A DNA stretch of 64,000 nt, taken from NCBI RefSeq assembly GCF_009725995.1, contig NZ_RCNS01000003.1, forward strand, positions 873,030 through 937,029, in the 5' to 3' direction. Of this stretch, positions 45,304 to 53,388 are shown piece by piece. Position numbers and translations under genes: made by a program. The notes beneath the pieces are model-generated. The model was not told the origin of the DNA and did no database searches. It saw only the letters and a list, made by a program, of their open reading frames with translations. The stretch is from Zobellia laminariae (GTDB lineage Bacteria > Bacteroidota > Bacteroidia > Flavobacteriales > Flavobacteriaceae). How positions within the stretch are numbered: position 1 is the first letter of the stretch; the number at the start of each line of letters is the position of its first letter.

Positions 45304-45347
45304 TTTCAAGTTTTAGGTAAATAAAGAGCATTACCTAAAACTTGAAA
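45304..45347. terminator. Inverted repeat between miaE and ppk1, probable terminator
   Basis: A perfect 17-bp stem (45304-45320 with 45331-45347) has a ten-base loop, but no clear T tract on either strand. It stands in a 60-base gap between convergent genes, where a shared terminator is expected. Confidence 0.55.
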
Positions 45348-45360
45348 CCTTCAATTATTT

Positions 45361-47463
45361 TTACTCCGGAATAGGAGTATCTGCATCTAATTTATTTTTA
45401 TAATAATCATAGGTAGCAAACTGAGACCGTAACTTAGGCTTGTCATTTATACGATATGCATTATCCTGCTCCTCGTTGAACACTCTAGCCTTAACATTAT
45501 CGTTCCAAGAGATTTCATAGGTATCTAGCAATTCCTTTTTTACATCTTCATCATAAATAGGACAACCTACCTCTACCCTATTTTCTAGGTTACGGGTCAT
45601 GAAATCTGCCGATGAAATAAACACCCTTGTATCTCCGTCATTACAGAAAATGAATATACGTGGATGCTCTAGAAATTTATCTACAATACTAATTGCTTCA
45701 ATATTCTCGCTCATACCTTCTATGCCTGGAATCAAACAGCAGATACCACGTACAATCAATTGTATTTTAACACCGGCATTACTGGCCTCATACAATTTAT
45801 CGATCATCTTGTATGAAGTAAAACTATTCATCTTTATTTTGATGAAAGCTTCTTTACCTGCCTTAGCATTCAAAATTTCTTTATCGATTAGTTTTATAAA
45901 GAATGATTTAGTGTAGTGCGGAGATACTATTAAATGTTTGTATTTATTGATTTTATATGTAGTTTCAAAGAAATCAAAAACCTTGTTCAATTCTTTTAAA
46001 ATAGGCTCGTTTGCCGTGAACAAGGTATAATCTGTATAAATTTTTGCTGTTGACTCGTTAAAGTTACCCGTACTTATAAAACCATAACGTTTTATAATTC
46101 CGTTCTCTTCACGTTCAATCATACATATTTTACTATGCACTTTTAGACCAGGTACACCAAAAATAAGCTTCACTCCTTCTGCCTGAAGTTCTTCTGCATA
46201 TCTAATATTGGCTTGCTCATCAAAACGGGCACGTAGCTCAATCTGCAAGGTTACCTGTTTCCCATTTTTTACGGCATTTGAAAGGCATGCCGCTACTTGA
46301 GAATCATTGGCAAGACGATAAACCGTAATCTTAATCGCTTTTACTTTTGGATCAAGAGCTGCCTCCCTTAAGAATTTCAATACATAAGCAAACGATTGAT
46401 AAGGCGTGTACTGCAAGTAATCTTTCTCTGCTATTTTCTCCAATAGACTACCTTCTAGACTTAGCCCTTTTACAGGTAACGGCACTATCTTATCATACAT
46501 AAGATCTTGTCTTCCCAAGCTAGGAAAGCTCATGTAATCCCGCTTGTTATGATATCTTCCTCCAGGAATAACACTATCCGCATCTTCAATTCCCATTTTA
46601 TCCTTAAGAAAATCTAAGGTATCCGATTCTATATTTTTGTCATAAACAAAACGTACCGGGTCACTAATTTTCCTATGCTCTACGCTAGAGTAAATTTTCT
46701 CAATAAAACTCTTACTTAAATCATTATCTATATCAAGTTCTGCATCTCGCGTAATCTTGATCATATGAGAAGAAATGGACTTGTAATCAAACATCGGGAA
46801 AACGCTATCCATACAATACCTAATTACATCATCTAGAATAATGATATAATTCTTATCGCCTTCTTTAGGAAGCACAACAAAACGATCTATGCCTTTTGGA
46901 ATTTCAATTAAAGCATATCGTTTCTCTCTTTTCTCATACGTAAGCTTAGTGTGATCATCACTTTTCAACACCATTTTTACAGCCAAATAAGCAGCAGTAT
47001 CTTTTAACATAGGGAACTCTGCCAAATCATTCAAGATAATGGTCATGAGTTGTGGACTCACCTTTTGGTTAAAGTAGCTTCTAGCAAACTCACCTTGCTT
47101 TTCCGAAAGTTCATTTTCATTAAGCAAGTAAATATTTTGTTCTTCTAGTTCGTTTTCAATATTCCTTAGTATCTCAACGCTTTTACGCTGTTGCTCAATA
47201 ACAAACTTGGTAATCTCTACTAGTAAATCTTTGGCCTTTTCACCACCTAAAACACTTTTCCCTGATTTTCCCGCTTCAAAAATACGTTTCACAGTGGCAT
47301 AACGAACCTTAAAGAACTCATCTAAATTATTTGAAAAAATACCTAAAAAACGGAGACGTTCAATTAATGGTACGTTTTCATCCTCACACTCCTGAAGCAC
47401 CCTTTCATTAAAACGTAACCAACTTATTTCTCTATTTATATATCTAGTTTTTGTCTTTATCAT
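45361..47463 (-). CDS. ppk1: Polyphosphate kinase 1
   Basis: A 700-residue enzyme that reversibly makes polyphosphate from ATP. The N-terminal helical domain begins YINREISWLRFNERVLQ. The phosphorylated His is in GVPGLKVHSKICMI, and the second active His-region is FISTGNFNESTAKIYTDY. Full length, four-domain layout. It follows sixA with no gap on the same strand, so the two are cotranscribed. Both act on high-energy phosphate or phosphohistidine. Confidence 0.96.
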   Translation of the reverse strand: MIKTKTRYINREISWLRFNERVLQECEDENVPLIERLRFLGIFSNNLDEFFKVRYATVKRIFEAGKSGKSVLGGEKAKDLLVEITKFVIEQQRKSVEILRNIENELEEQNIYLLNENELSEKQGEFARSYFNQKVSPQLMTIILNDLAEFPMLKDTAAYLAVKMVLKSDDHTKLTYEKREKRYALIEIPKGIDRFVVLPKEGDKNYIIILDDVIRYCMDSVFPMFDYKSISSHMIKITRDAELDIDNDLSKSFIEKIYSSVEHRKISDPVRFVYDKNIESDTLDFLKDKMGIEDADSVIPGGRYHNKRDYMSFPSLGRQDLMYDKIVPLPVKGLSLEGSLLEKIAEKDYLQYTPYQSFAYVLKFLREAALDPKVKAIKITVYRLANDSQVAACLSNAVKNGKQVTLQIELRARFDEQANIRYAEELQAEGVKLIFGVPGLKVHSKICMIEREENGIIKRYGFISTGNFNESTAKIYTDYTLFTANEPILKELNKVFDFFETTYKINKYKHLIVSPHYTKSFFIKLIDKEILNAKAGKEAFIKIKMNSFTSYKMIDKLYEASNAGVKIQLIVRGICCLIPGIEGMSENIEAISIVDKFLEHPRIFIFCNDGDTRVFISSADFMTRNLENRVEVGCPIYDEDVKKELLDTYEISWNDNVKARVFNEEQDNAYRINDKPKLRSQFATYDYYKNKLDADTPIPE

Positions 47464-47949
47464 TTATCTAAGGTCTTTCGGGAAAATAGTTTGTTTTGTT
47501 GTTCCTTTTTCAACTGAATTCCAATTATCAACATTGAAATTAAGATGCACCAGTCCACTGGTAGAAACGTTGTCAATATAGGAATTTCCCAAAGAATTGG
47601 CAACATGTGTAAAAGCGTGATTATGTCCAAAAATCATAACAGAATCTAAGGAATCATCAAGGTTTGCTATAAAATCGAAAACCGATTCTCCTGAAAAATC
47701 ATACAACTCATTTGTTATCTGTACTGAAGATAATGGTAAGTTTAGCTGCCTAACAAAAATCATACAGGTATGTAAAGCCCTATTAGCAGGACTTGAGAAA
47801 ACAGCATCAACTTTTGAGGCTTGAGATTTAAATTTTGAGGATACCAAAAGAGCATCGTTTACCCCTCTTTCCTGAAGCGGCCTATCCTTATCACTCACCG
47901 AATAATCCCAAGAAGATTTACCGTGCCTGACCATTACCAATGTTTTCAT
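47464..47949 (-). CDS. sixA: SixA-like phosphohistidine phosphatase
   Basis: A 161-residue histidine phosphatase. The catalytic RHG motif is VRHGKSSWDYSVSDKDRPLQERG at the N-terminus (RHGK with Arg7-His8), with the second His in MIFGHNHAFTHVAN. The short length and KSSW...DRPLQ pattern are those of SixA, which removes phosphate from phosphohistidine. It ends exactly where ppk1 begins. Confidence 0.9.
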   Translation of the reverse strand: MKTLVMVRHGKSSWDYSVSDKDRPLQERGVNDALLVSSKFKSQASKVDAVFSSPANRALHTCMIFVRQLNLPLSSVQITNELYDFSGESVFDFIANLDDSLDSVMIFGHNHAFTHVANSLGNSYIDNVSTSGLVHLNFNVDNWNSVEKGTTKQTIFPKDLR

Positions 47950-48012
47950 TTAACCAAAATTTAAAGTTTTAAAAATGTTTTGACAGCCCTCTATCAGACC
48001 TAAACCAGCCGA

Positions 48013-48660
48013 TCAAGGTGCCAACCGCTCCATTTTCCAATCTAAGTTATCTATTAAAGCGTATCTAATGCGATCATGCAAGCGATTAGGCCTGCCCTGC
48101 CAAAACTCCATGGATTGTGGCTTAACAATGTAGCCGCCCCAATTATCTGGCCTTAGAATCTCTTTATTCTTGTATTCGTTCTCTAATTTTTTCAAATTAT
48201 CCTCTAAAGTTTCTCTAGAAGGAATAACTGTACTTTGTGGAGAAACCAAAGCCCCCAGCTTGCTGCCCTCCGGACGTGATTCAAAATAACCGTCAGATAA
48301 ATTTTCTGCTATTTTTTCGGCCTTCCCTTTTATAATAATCTGCCTTTCCATATTAGGCCAAAAGAAAGAAATACAGACATTAGGGTTAGCTGCAATAGCC
48401 CTACCCTTTTCACTAAGGTAGTTTGTATAAAAGATAAATCCTTCGTGGGTAAACTTTTTTAATAACACTACCCTGCTTTTGGGATAGCCATCTAAACCAA
48501 TTGTAGAAACAGTCATTGCATTAGGTTCGTCTACTCCATCCGATGTCTCGGTTTCATAGAACCATTTCTGAAATAGCTCCATTGGATTGTCTGAAATAGA
48601 ACCCTCTAGAAGGGCGCTTTTTTCATATGATTTTCGGTAATCGCCTAAATCTTTTTGCAT
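48013..48660 (-). CDS. pdxH: Pyridoxamine/pyridoxine 5'-phosphate oxidase
   Basis: An FMN enzyme that makes pyridoxal 5'-phosphate, about 215 residues from the start chosen here. The open frame reaches 48690, but Met at 48660 gives the family start MQKDLGDYRKSYEKS. FMN and substrate motifs are GYPKSRVVLLK, FYTNYLSEKGRA, SFFWPNMERQI, VSPQSTVIPSRE and WGGYIVKPQSMEFWQGRPNRLHDR. It ends in ERLAP, as in all PdxH. It lies between rnz and sixA on the same strand. Confidence 0.94.
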   Translation of the reverse strand: MQKDLGDYRKSYEKSALLEGSISDNPMELFQKWFYETETSDGVDEPNAMTVSTIGLDGYPKSRVVLLKKFTHEGFIFYTNYLSEKGRAIAANPNVCISFFWPNMERQIIIKGKAEKIAENLSDGYFESRPEGSKLGALVSPQSTVIPSRETLEDNLKKLENEYKNKEILRPDNWGGYIVKPQSMEFWQGRPNRLHDRIRYALIDNLDWKMERLAP

Positions 48661-48730
48661 AATCTTCTTTGCTAAAATCCTTTTACCCAAAGTTCAGCAA
48701 AAGATTGGTAACGAAGAAGTAGGAAGGAGA

Positions 48731-49636
48731 CTAAAACTCAAAAAACTTACCATCATCGGCAAGCTCAACATTTGGGAAGATTTCCATAGCTTCTTCTTTA
48801 AAAAGCTCAATGGATTTATAACGCGTAGAATAATGTCCTAAAATAAGCATTCCCACGTTGGCAGCTTTAGCAATAGATGCTGCCTGCATTGCTGTAGAAT
48901 GTTTTGTTTTTACCGCTAAATGAGCCTCAGATTCTAAAAATGTAGATTCGTGATACAATGCTGTTGCACCTTTAATTTGGTCAACGATATCTGGCTTGTA
49001 GCCGGTATCACTGCAATACGCATAACTTTTAGGAACTGGCGGATCAAAACTTAATTCTGTGTTTGAAACAACAGTACCGTCATCCAGCACCACATCTCTG
49101 CCATTTTTAATGTTTTGAAAATAAGCTTTGTCAATCTTATATTTCTCAACAGCTTCTACATTAAGTTTGCGCTCACCTTCTTTCTCCTTAAAAAGAAAAC
49201 CATTGGTATACACCCTATGACTTAAACGAATGGTCTCTACTGTAACTTTATCATCCTCAAAGACAACCTCAGGTTCCTTACTGGTTAGCTCATGAAAATA
49301 TAGTTGATAGTTGGTCCAAGAATCTCCGAGCTTTAACAAAAGCGTAATAGCCTCCTTAATTCCTTTGGGACCATAAATATGTAGTTCCTTATCCCTTCCT
49401 AACAAACGAAAAGTTGAAACAAGACCTGGCAAACCAAAAAAATGATCGCCATGTAAGTGAGAAATAAAAATATGGTTGATACGCGAAAACTTAATCTTAT
49501 GTTTCCGTAATTGTACTTGCGTGCCTTCACCACAATCAATTAAAAACATATGATTCTTAACCTCCAACACCTGAGAAGTAGGGTTGGTCATCGTTCGTGG
49601 TGTTGCCGCATAGCAACCTAGAATTTGAAGCTTCAT
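48731..49636 (-). CDS. rnz: Ribonuclease Z
   Basis: A 301-residue metallo-beta-lactamase nuclease that cuts the 3' trailer of tRNA precursors. Zinc motif HxHxDH is in FISHLHGDHFFGLPGL; other motifs are LIDCGEGTQVQ, SYAYCSDTGYKPD, LYHESTF and LGHYSTRY. This is the short (RNase Z-S) form with the exosite region in the middle. It is preceded by the DUF3291 gene (4-base gap). Confidence 0.95.
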   Translation of the reverse strand: MKLQILGCYAATPRTMTNPTSQVLEVKNHMFLIDCGEGTQVQLRKHKIKFSRINHIFISHLHGDHFFGLPGLVSTFRLLGRDKELHIYGPKGIKEAITLLLKLGDSWTNYQLYFHELTSKEPEVVFEDDKVTVETIRLSHRVYTNGFLFKEKEGERKLNVEAVEKYKIDKAYFQNIKNGRDVVLDDGTVVSNTELSFDPPVPKSYAYCSDTGYKPDIVDQIKGATALYHESTFLESEAHLAVKTKHSTAMQAASIAKAANVGMLILGHYSTRYKSIELFKEEAMEIFPNVELADDGKFFEF

Positions 49637-49640
49637 TTTT

Positions 49641-50114
49641 CTAGTTCTTGGGCGAATATACTAAAGCGTCTTCTGCTGTAAATTGCCCTTTAAAACTAAA
49701 AGCGTAAGGAGATTCTCCATGATCGTTAAGATATTGAAGACGCTCTTTTGCTTCTTCCGGAGTGGGCACATGACCTTCCTTAGTGTACCACAAACACATG
49801 TGCATGTCAGACATGTTATGAAACCATTCTTTCTTTCTTTTCATGACTCCAGCGTGCTGTGAGGCATATGTAAAATTGAACAAGGCCTCTTTAGACTCCC
49901 AAACCGACATATTTATAATGAGAAAATTATCCTCAAAAACACGTAACGCGGTAGCATCGTTTTCTTCACCTTTTAATCTCCAAACAAACCCTGTACTGTT
50001 ATCTGCAATGGCATTTATACGATCTAGGTCCTTCACAAAATCAGCCATTACAGGACTGTCTATTGGGGCTAGCATTTTAGCAATGTTTACTTGAGATAGG
50101 TGGTAGTTACTCAT
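49641..50114 (-). CDS. DUF3291 protein
   Basis: A 157-residue soluble protein of the DUF3291 family, with a dimeric alpha-beta-barrel (ABM/Dabb-like) look. Conserved parts are YHLSQVNIAKM, NMSVWESKEALFNFTYASQH, and MCLWYTKEGHVPTPEEAKERL. ABM proteins often bind heme or small organics, but no substrate is known. Its start overlaps the end of the preceding gene by four bases (ATGA), so it is cotranscribed in the pyr-rnz row. Confidence 0.9.
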   Translation of the reverse strand: MSNYHLSQVNIAKMLAPIDSPVMADFVKDLDRINAIADNSTGFVWRLKGEENDATALRVFEDNFLIINMSVWESKEALFNFTYASQHAGVMKRKKEWFHNMSDMHMCLWYTKEGHVPTPEEAKERLQYLNDHGESPYAFSFKGQFTAEDALVYSPKN

Positions 50115-50443
50115 AAATCTAAATCGCGTTCTATTTCTTCCATTTCAATAACATCTTGTGCTTCTTTAATTGTTGGCACAACCATTATAGCATCTGGCAC
50201 CTCATCATAAGAGACTTTATTGGTAACCAAAACAAAAGATTTCTTGGACTTTTTATGCAAATCGGAAATTTGCAAAAATTCAAGAACATCATCTGCCTTT
50301 AGCTCTGAAAAGGAAAAAAGGTTTATGACAATATTGTCATTCTTAATTTTTGGATAAGCGTCATTTAAGTTTTTCAAGAAAATGGAAAGCGTGGCATTTT
50401 CTTGAGAAACGATAGTTGTAGAACCGTCTGAGTCGAAAATCAT
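50111..50443 (-). CDS. Small conserved protein between pyrB and rnz
   Basis: A 110-residue soluble acidic protein (end MEEIERDLDL). The strand-helix alternation (NATLSIFLKNL, NIVINLFSF, KKSFVLVTN, AIMVVPTIKEAQDVIEMEEIE) suggests a STAS/anti-sigma-antagonist-like fold, which is inference. Its position between pyrB and rnz suggests that automated annotation may label it ribonuclease Z by mistake. It has no metal motif. It starts 7 bases after pyrB. Confidence 0.75.
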   Translation of the reverse strand: MIFDSDGSTTIVSQENATLSIFLKNLNDAYPKIKNDNIVINLFSFSELKADDVLEFLQISDLHKKSKKSFVLVTNKVSYDEVPDAIMVVPTIKEAQDVIEMEEIERDLDL

Positions 50444-50450
50444 ACTTTTA

Positions 50451-51377
50451 TTATTTTATTTTTGAAGCTAATAAATAAATCACTGCCATACGAATGGCAA
50501 CACCATTTTCTACTTGATTTAAAATGATGGACTGTTTTGAATCTGCCACATCACTTGTAATTTCTACACCTCTGTTAATTGGTCCGGGGTGCATAATTAC
50601 TATTTCTTTATCTAAACTATTTAGTAATTTTTTATTGACACCAAATTGCTGGGTGTACTCCCTAGTCGTGGGAAAATAACTAATATCTAATCTCTCATTC
50701 TGAATACGCAACATATTAGCTACATCGCACCAATTTAAAGCCTTCCTTAAATCTGTTTCTACGGTTACCCCTAAAGATTCTATATGTTTTGGCAGCAAGG
50801 TCTTAGGTCCGCAAACCTTTACATTTGCCCCTTGTAATTTTAAAGCGAAAATATTGGATAACGCTACGCGGGAATGCAGAATATCTCCAACAATAACCAC
50901 GTTTTTACCTGCTACGTCTCCTAACTTTTCTCTAATGGAATATGAATCCAAAAGTGCCTGTGTAGGATGCTCATGTGCCCCGTCTCCTGCATTTACTATA
51001 GATGCATTAACATGTTTTGAAAGAAATATGCCGGCACCAGGATTAGGATGGCGCATAACCACCATATCTACCTTCATAGAAAGAATGTTATTGACCGTAT
51101 CTATTAAAGTCTCCCCTTTTTTTACCGATGATTGTGCAGCCGAAAAATTAATGACATCCGCAGAAAGTCGTTTTTCAGCAAGCTCAAAAGATAATTTGGT
51201 TCGGGTACTGTTTTCAAAAAAGATATTGGCAATAGTAATATCTCTTAAAGAAGGAACCTTTTTAATAGAACGATTGATTACTTCCTTAAAATGGTCTGCG
51301 GTCTCGAAAATGAGTTGAATATCATTCTCATTTAAGTATTTGATTCCTAATAAGTGTTTTACACTCAGTTCAGCCAT
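50451..51377 (-). CDS. pyrB: Aspartate carbamoyltransferase catalytic subunit
   Basis: A 308-residue enzyme of pyrimidine synthesis that joins carbamoyl phosphate and aspartate. The carbamoyl-phosphate motif is FFENSTRTKLSFE (STRT), followed by MVVMRHPNPGA, DGAHEHPTQALLD, VGDILHSRVA, and HPGPINRGVE. Full length; no PyrI gene is next to it. It starts two bases after pyrR. Confidence 0.96.
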   Translation of the reverse strand: MAELSVKHLLGIKYLNENDIQLIFETADHFKEVINRSIKKVPSLRDITIANIFFENSTRTKLSFELAEKRLSADVINFSAAQSSVKKGETLIDTVNNILSMKVDMVVMRHPNPGAGIFLSKHVNASIVNAGDGAHEHPTQALLDSYSIREKLGDVAGKNVVIVGDILHSRVALSNIFALKLQGANVKVCGPKTLLPKHIESLGVTVETDLRKALNWCDVANMLRIQNERLDISYFPTTREYTQQFGVNKKLLNSLDKEIVIMHPGPINRGVEITSDVADSKQSIILNQVENGVAIRMAVIYLLASKIK

Positions 51378-51379
51378 TG

Positions 51380-51919
51380 TTATTTATTTATCAAATATAT
51401 CGCGTCTTCACCGTCATTCTCTTTCCAAAGAACCTTAACTTTTTCTCCGTTTATAGCATCTACTTGCCGCCCACGGTAATTAGGCTGAATAGGCAAATGC
51501 CTACTAAAACGTCTATCAATTAGTGCCAGTAACTCTATCTCAGAAGGTCTCCCAAATGATTGTATAGCCGTTAAGGCTGATCTGATACTACGGCCCGTAT
51601 AAAGCACATCGTCTATAAGCACCACTTTTTTATCCTCAATTAGAAAATCTATCTTGGTCTTGGTTGCTTCTAGCGTCTTATCTCCTCTTCTAAAATCATC
51701 TCTATAAAAAGTGATATCTAGAAAACCTAGCTTAATTTCCTTTACGCCATAATCTTCTTGCAATATTCTCTTTAATCTTTCTGCCACAAAAATACCCCTA
51801 GGCTGAAGGCCTATGAGGACGGTATCTTTAAAGTCTAAATGATTTTCAAGGAGTTGACATGCCAAACGATGGAGTATGATGTTTATTTCTTTTTCAGAAA
51901 GAAGTACTTTTTGACCCAT
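51380..51919 (-). CDS. pyrR: Bifunctional pyr regulator / uracil phosphoribosyltransferase
   Basis: A 179-residue type I phosphoribosyltransferase. The PRPP site is VVLIDDVLYTGRSIRSAL, with other blocks QPRGIFVAERL and LLALIDRRFSRHLPIQPNYRGR. In Bacillus, PyrR binds pyr mRNA leaders to cause attenuation. Here it is the first gene of the operon with a predicted leader of only about 15 bases, so no attenuator can precede it. Uracil salvage may be its main job. Confidence 0.93.
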   Translation of the reverse strand: MGQKVLLSEKEINIILHRLACQLLENHLDFKDTVLIGLQPRGIFVAERLKRILQEDYGVKEIKLGFLDITFYRDDFRRGDKTLEATKTKIDFLIEDKKVVLIDDVLYTGRSIRSALTAIQSFGRPSEIELLALIDRRFSRHLPIQPNYRGRQVDAINGEKVKVLWKENDGEDAIYLINK

Positions 51920-51941
51920 ACTGCTTTATTGCTTTAGCTAC

Positions 51942-51972
51942 ACAAAAATAGGGAATTCTGCTTATAAACAAA
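51942..51972 (-). promoter_or_regulatory. Promoter of the pyrR-pyrB operon
   Basis: On the minus strand TTTG (51969-51972) and TATTTTTGT (51942-51950) are separated by 18 bases, a full match to both Bacteroidota boxes. It lies 22 bases before the pyrR start codon. Confidence 0.78.
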
Positions 51973-52108
51973 GTTACTTTACAAATGTATACCGATTTCT
52001 TCTAATCTAATGAAAATTTTGTGGGGAACCCTGTGGTTCCAAATCCTACCTATTACAATAAACAACAGGATGAACACGTTTTTACTTCTCATTAAAACCG
52101 AATCTAAA

Positions 52109-53314
52109 ATGATGAAAAGAATTCAATTATTGAGTGTCTTATTTATTCTAATAATGACATCCTGCTCAGACTCTGAAGAAGCCGCTACCCTATCCTCTGA
52201 AAAACAAATAATTAGTTTTGAAATAACAGGATACAGAACTGAAATACAAGGCTCAAAGATAACAATTTACGTAAACCCCTCTAGCGATGTACAAGGTAAG
52301 GTAACTCCAATAGTTGAGGTTTCAAAGAATGCTAATTTCAGCATGGACTTTGGAAATATAAGCATTGAGAATGAAGATAAAATAATAGTGACCGCAGAAG
52401 ATGGTTCAACCGCAGAATACATTACTACCCCTGTTTTTGAAAACGGAATTAAAGAAATCAACGTTCTTTATACTCAAGAAATGGACGGAGAGACTATTAC
52501 TGGACGATACCCTGGGAAAATTAACTTAAACGATAAAGAAATCACATTTGATGTATCAAAAGAGTTCTTACTACAAGACAATGTAATTTCACAAATAGAA
52601 TTCGAAACAATCGGAGAAATAAGTACTCAGCCCAATAATAATGATTTTATAGACCTTTCCCTAGAGTCAATTTCAACTACAATAGACGGAACTAATACTG
52701 ATTATACCGTGAGATTTTTAAACATAGGTAAAACTTTAGGACAATTCTATTTAGATATGACAGGATTTAAAACCGGAGGATCTCCATCAAGGCAAGCTCC
52801 TGAATCTGATAGAGAAGGCCTACCTAGCGGCAATTTAATATACTATACCTTAGAGAACCAAGACTTGACTAATATAAATGTAAGTACAAGTTTTTTTCCT
52901 ATGGGCGCTACTATTAGCCCTAGTATAGATGAACCTATAGATTTTACAAATGATGTAACATTCACAGTTACATCTGAATCTGGACATACCGATTCATTCA
53001 TTGTTCGTGTTGTAAAAAAGAAAATATTCTTTAGTGGAGAAATTCTTGGAAATGCATTATCGATTGATGACCATTCGTTTAGCCGCTACATCTCCAATAG
53101 CAAAGTAAGCACTCTTCACCTGGTAAATACGGATACCAATCGCAGAATAGCCTGTACCGTAAACTCAACCAATTTTGAACCAGGAGTCTCAACATACATG
53201 ACCTATCAATTAATTGATTCTGTAGAAGACAAGGAACAGTTCGTTCTAGAAGTAGAATTAGAGAATGGCGATATTGTAACCACCAATGAAAAAGTTGTTG
53301 TTAATAAAAAATAA
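52109..53314 (+). CDS. Surface lipoprotein with DUF5018-like repeats
   Basis: An open frame runs from 52010, but Met at 52109 gives a proper lipoprotein signal (MMKRIQLLSVLFILIMTSCSD, Cys in MTSC), so I chose it. The mature protein has Ig-like repeats of the DUF5018 type (EKQIISFEITGY, then strands, then DKIIVTAEDGSTAEY). A second similar repeat is near 250-330 (FTVTSESGHTDSFIVRVVKK). The S-D-S acidic stretch right after the Cys is like the surface-export signal of Bacteroidota lipoproteins. Substrate or partner unknown. About 401 residues from this start. Confidence 0.8.
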   Translation: MMKRIQLLSVLFILIMTSCSDSEEAATLSSEKQIISFEITGYRTEIQGSKITIYVNPSSDVQGKVTPIVEVSKNANFSMDFGNISIENEDKIIVTAEDGSTAEYITTPVFENGIKEINVLYTQEMDGETITGRYPGKINLNDKEITFDVSKEFLLQDNVISQIEFETIGEISTQPNNNDFIDLSLESISTTIDGTNTDYTVRFLNIGKTLGQFYLDMTGFKTGGSPSRQAPESDREGLPSGNLIYYTLENQDLTNINVSTSFFPMGATISPSIDEPIDFTNDVTFTVTSESGHTDSFIVRVVKKKIFFSGEILGNALSIDDHSFSRYISNSKVSTLHLVNTDTNRRIACTVNSTNFEPGVSTYMTYQLIDSVEDKEQFVLEVELENGDIVTTNEKVVVNKK

Positions 53315-53331
53315 CATTCAACCTCATAAAT

Positions 53332-53369
53332 AAAAAAATCCCCATAACCAAAAGGCTATGGGGATTTTT
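53332..53369. terminator. Bidirectional terminator
   Basis: The stem AAAAATCCCCATA / TATGGGGATTTT has a ten-base loop and A/T tails, between the convergent lipoprotein and rpsA genes. Confidence 0.88.
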
Positions 53370-53388
53370 ATATAGATTAATGTGAGGC

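Noticed and set aside
52010..52108. N-terminal extension of the lipoprotein from 52010
   Set aside because: The lipoprotein signal begins at Met 52109; the upstream codons do not look like protein and would bury the signal.
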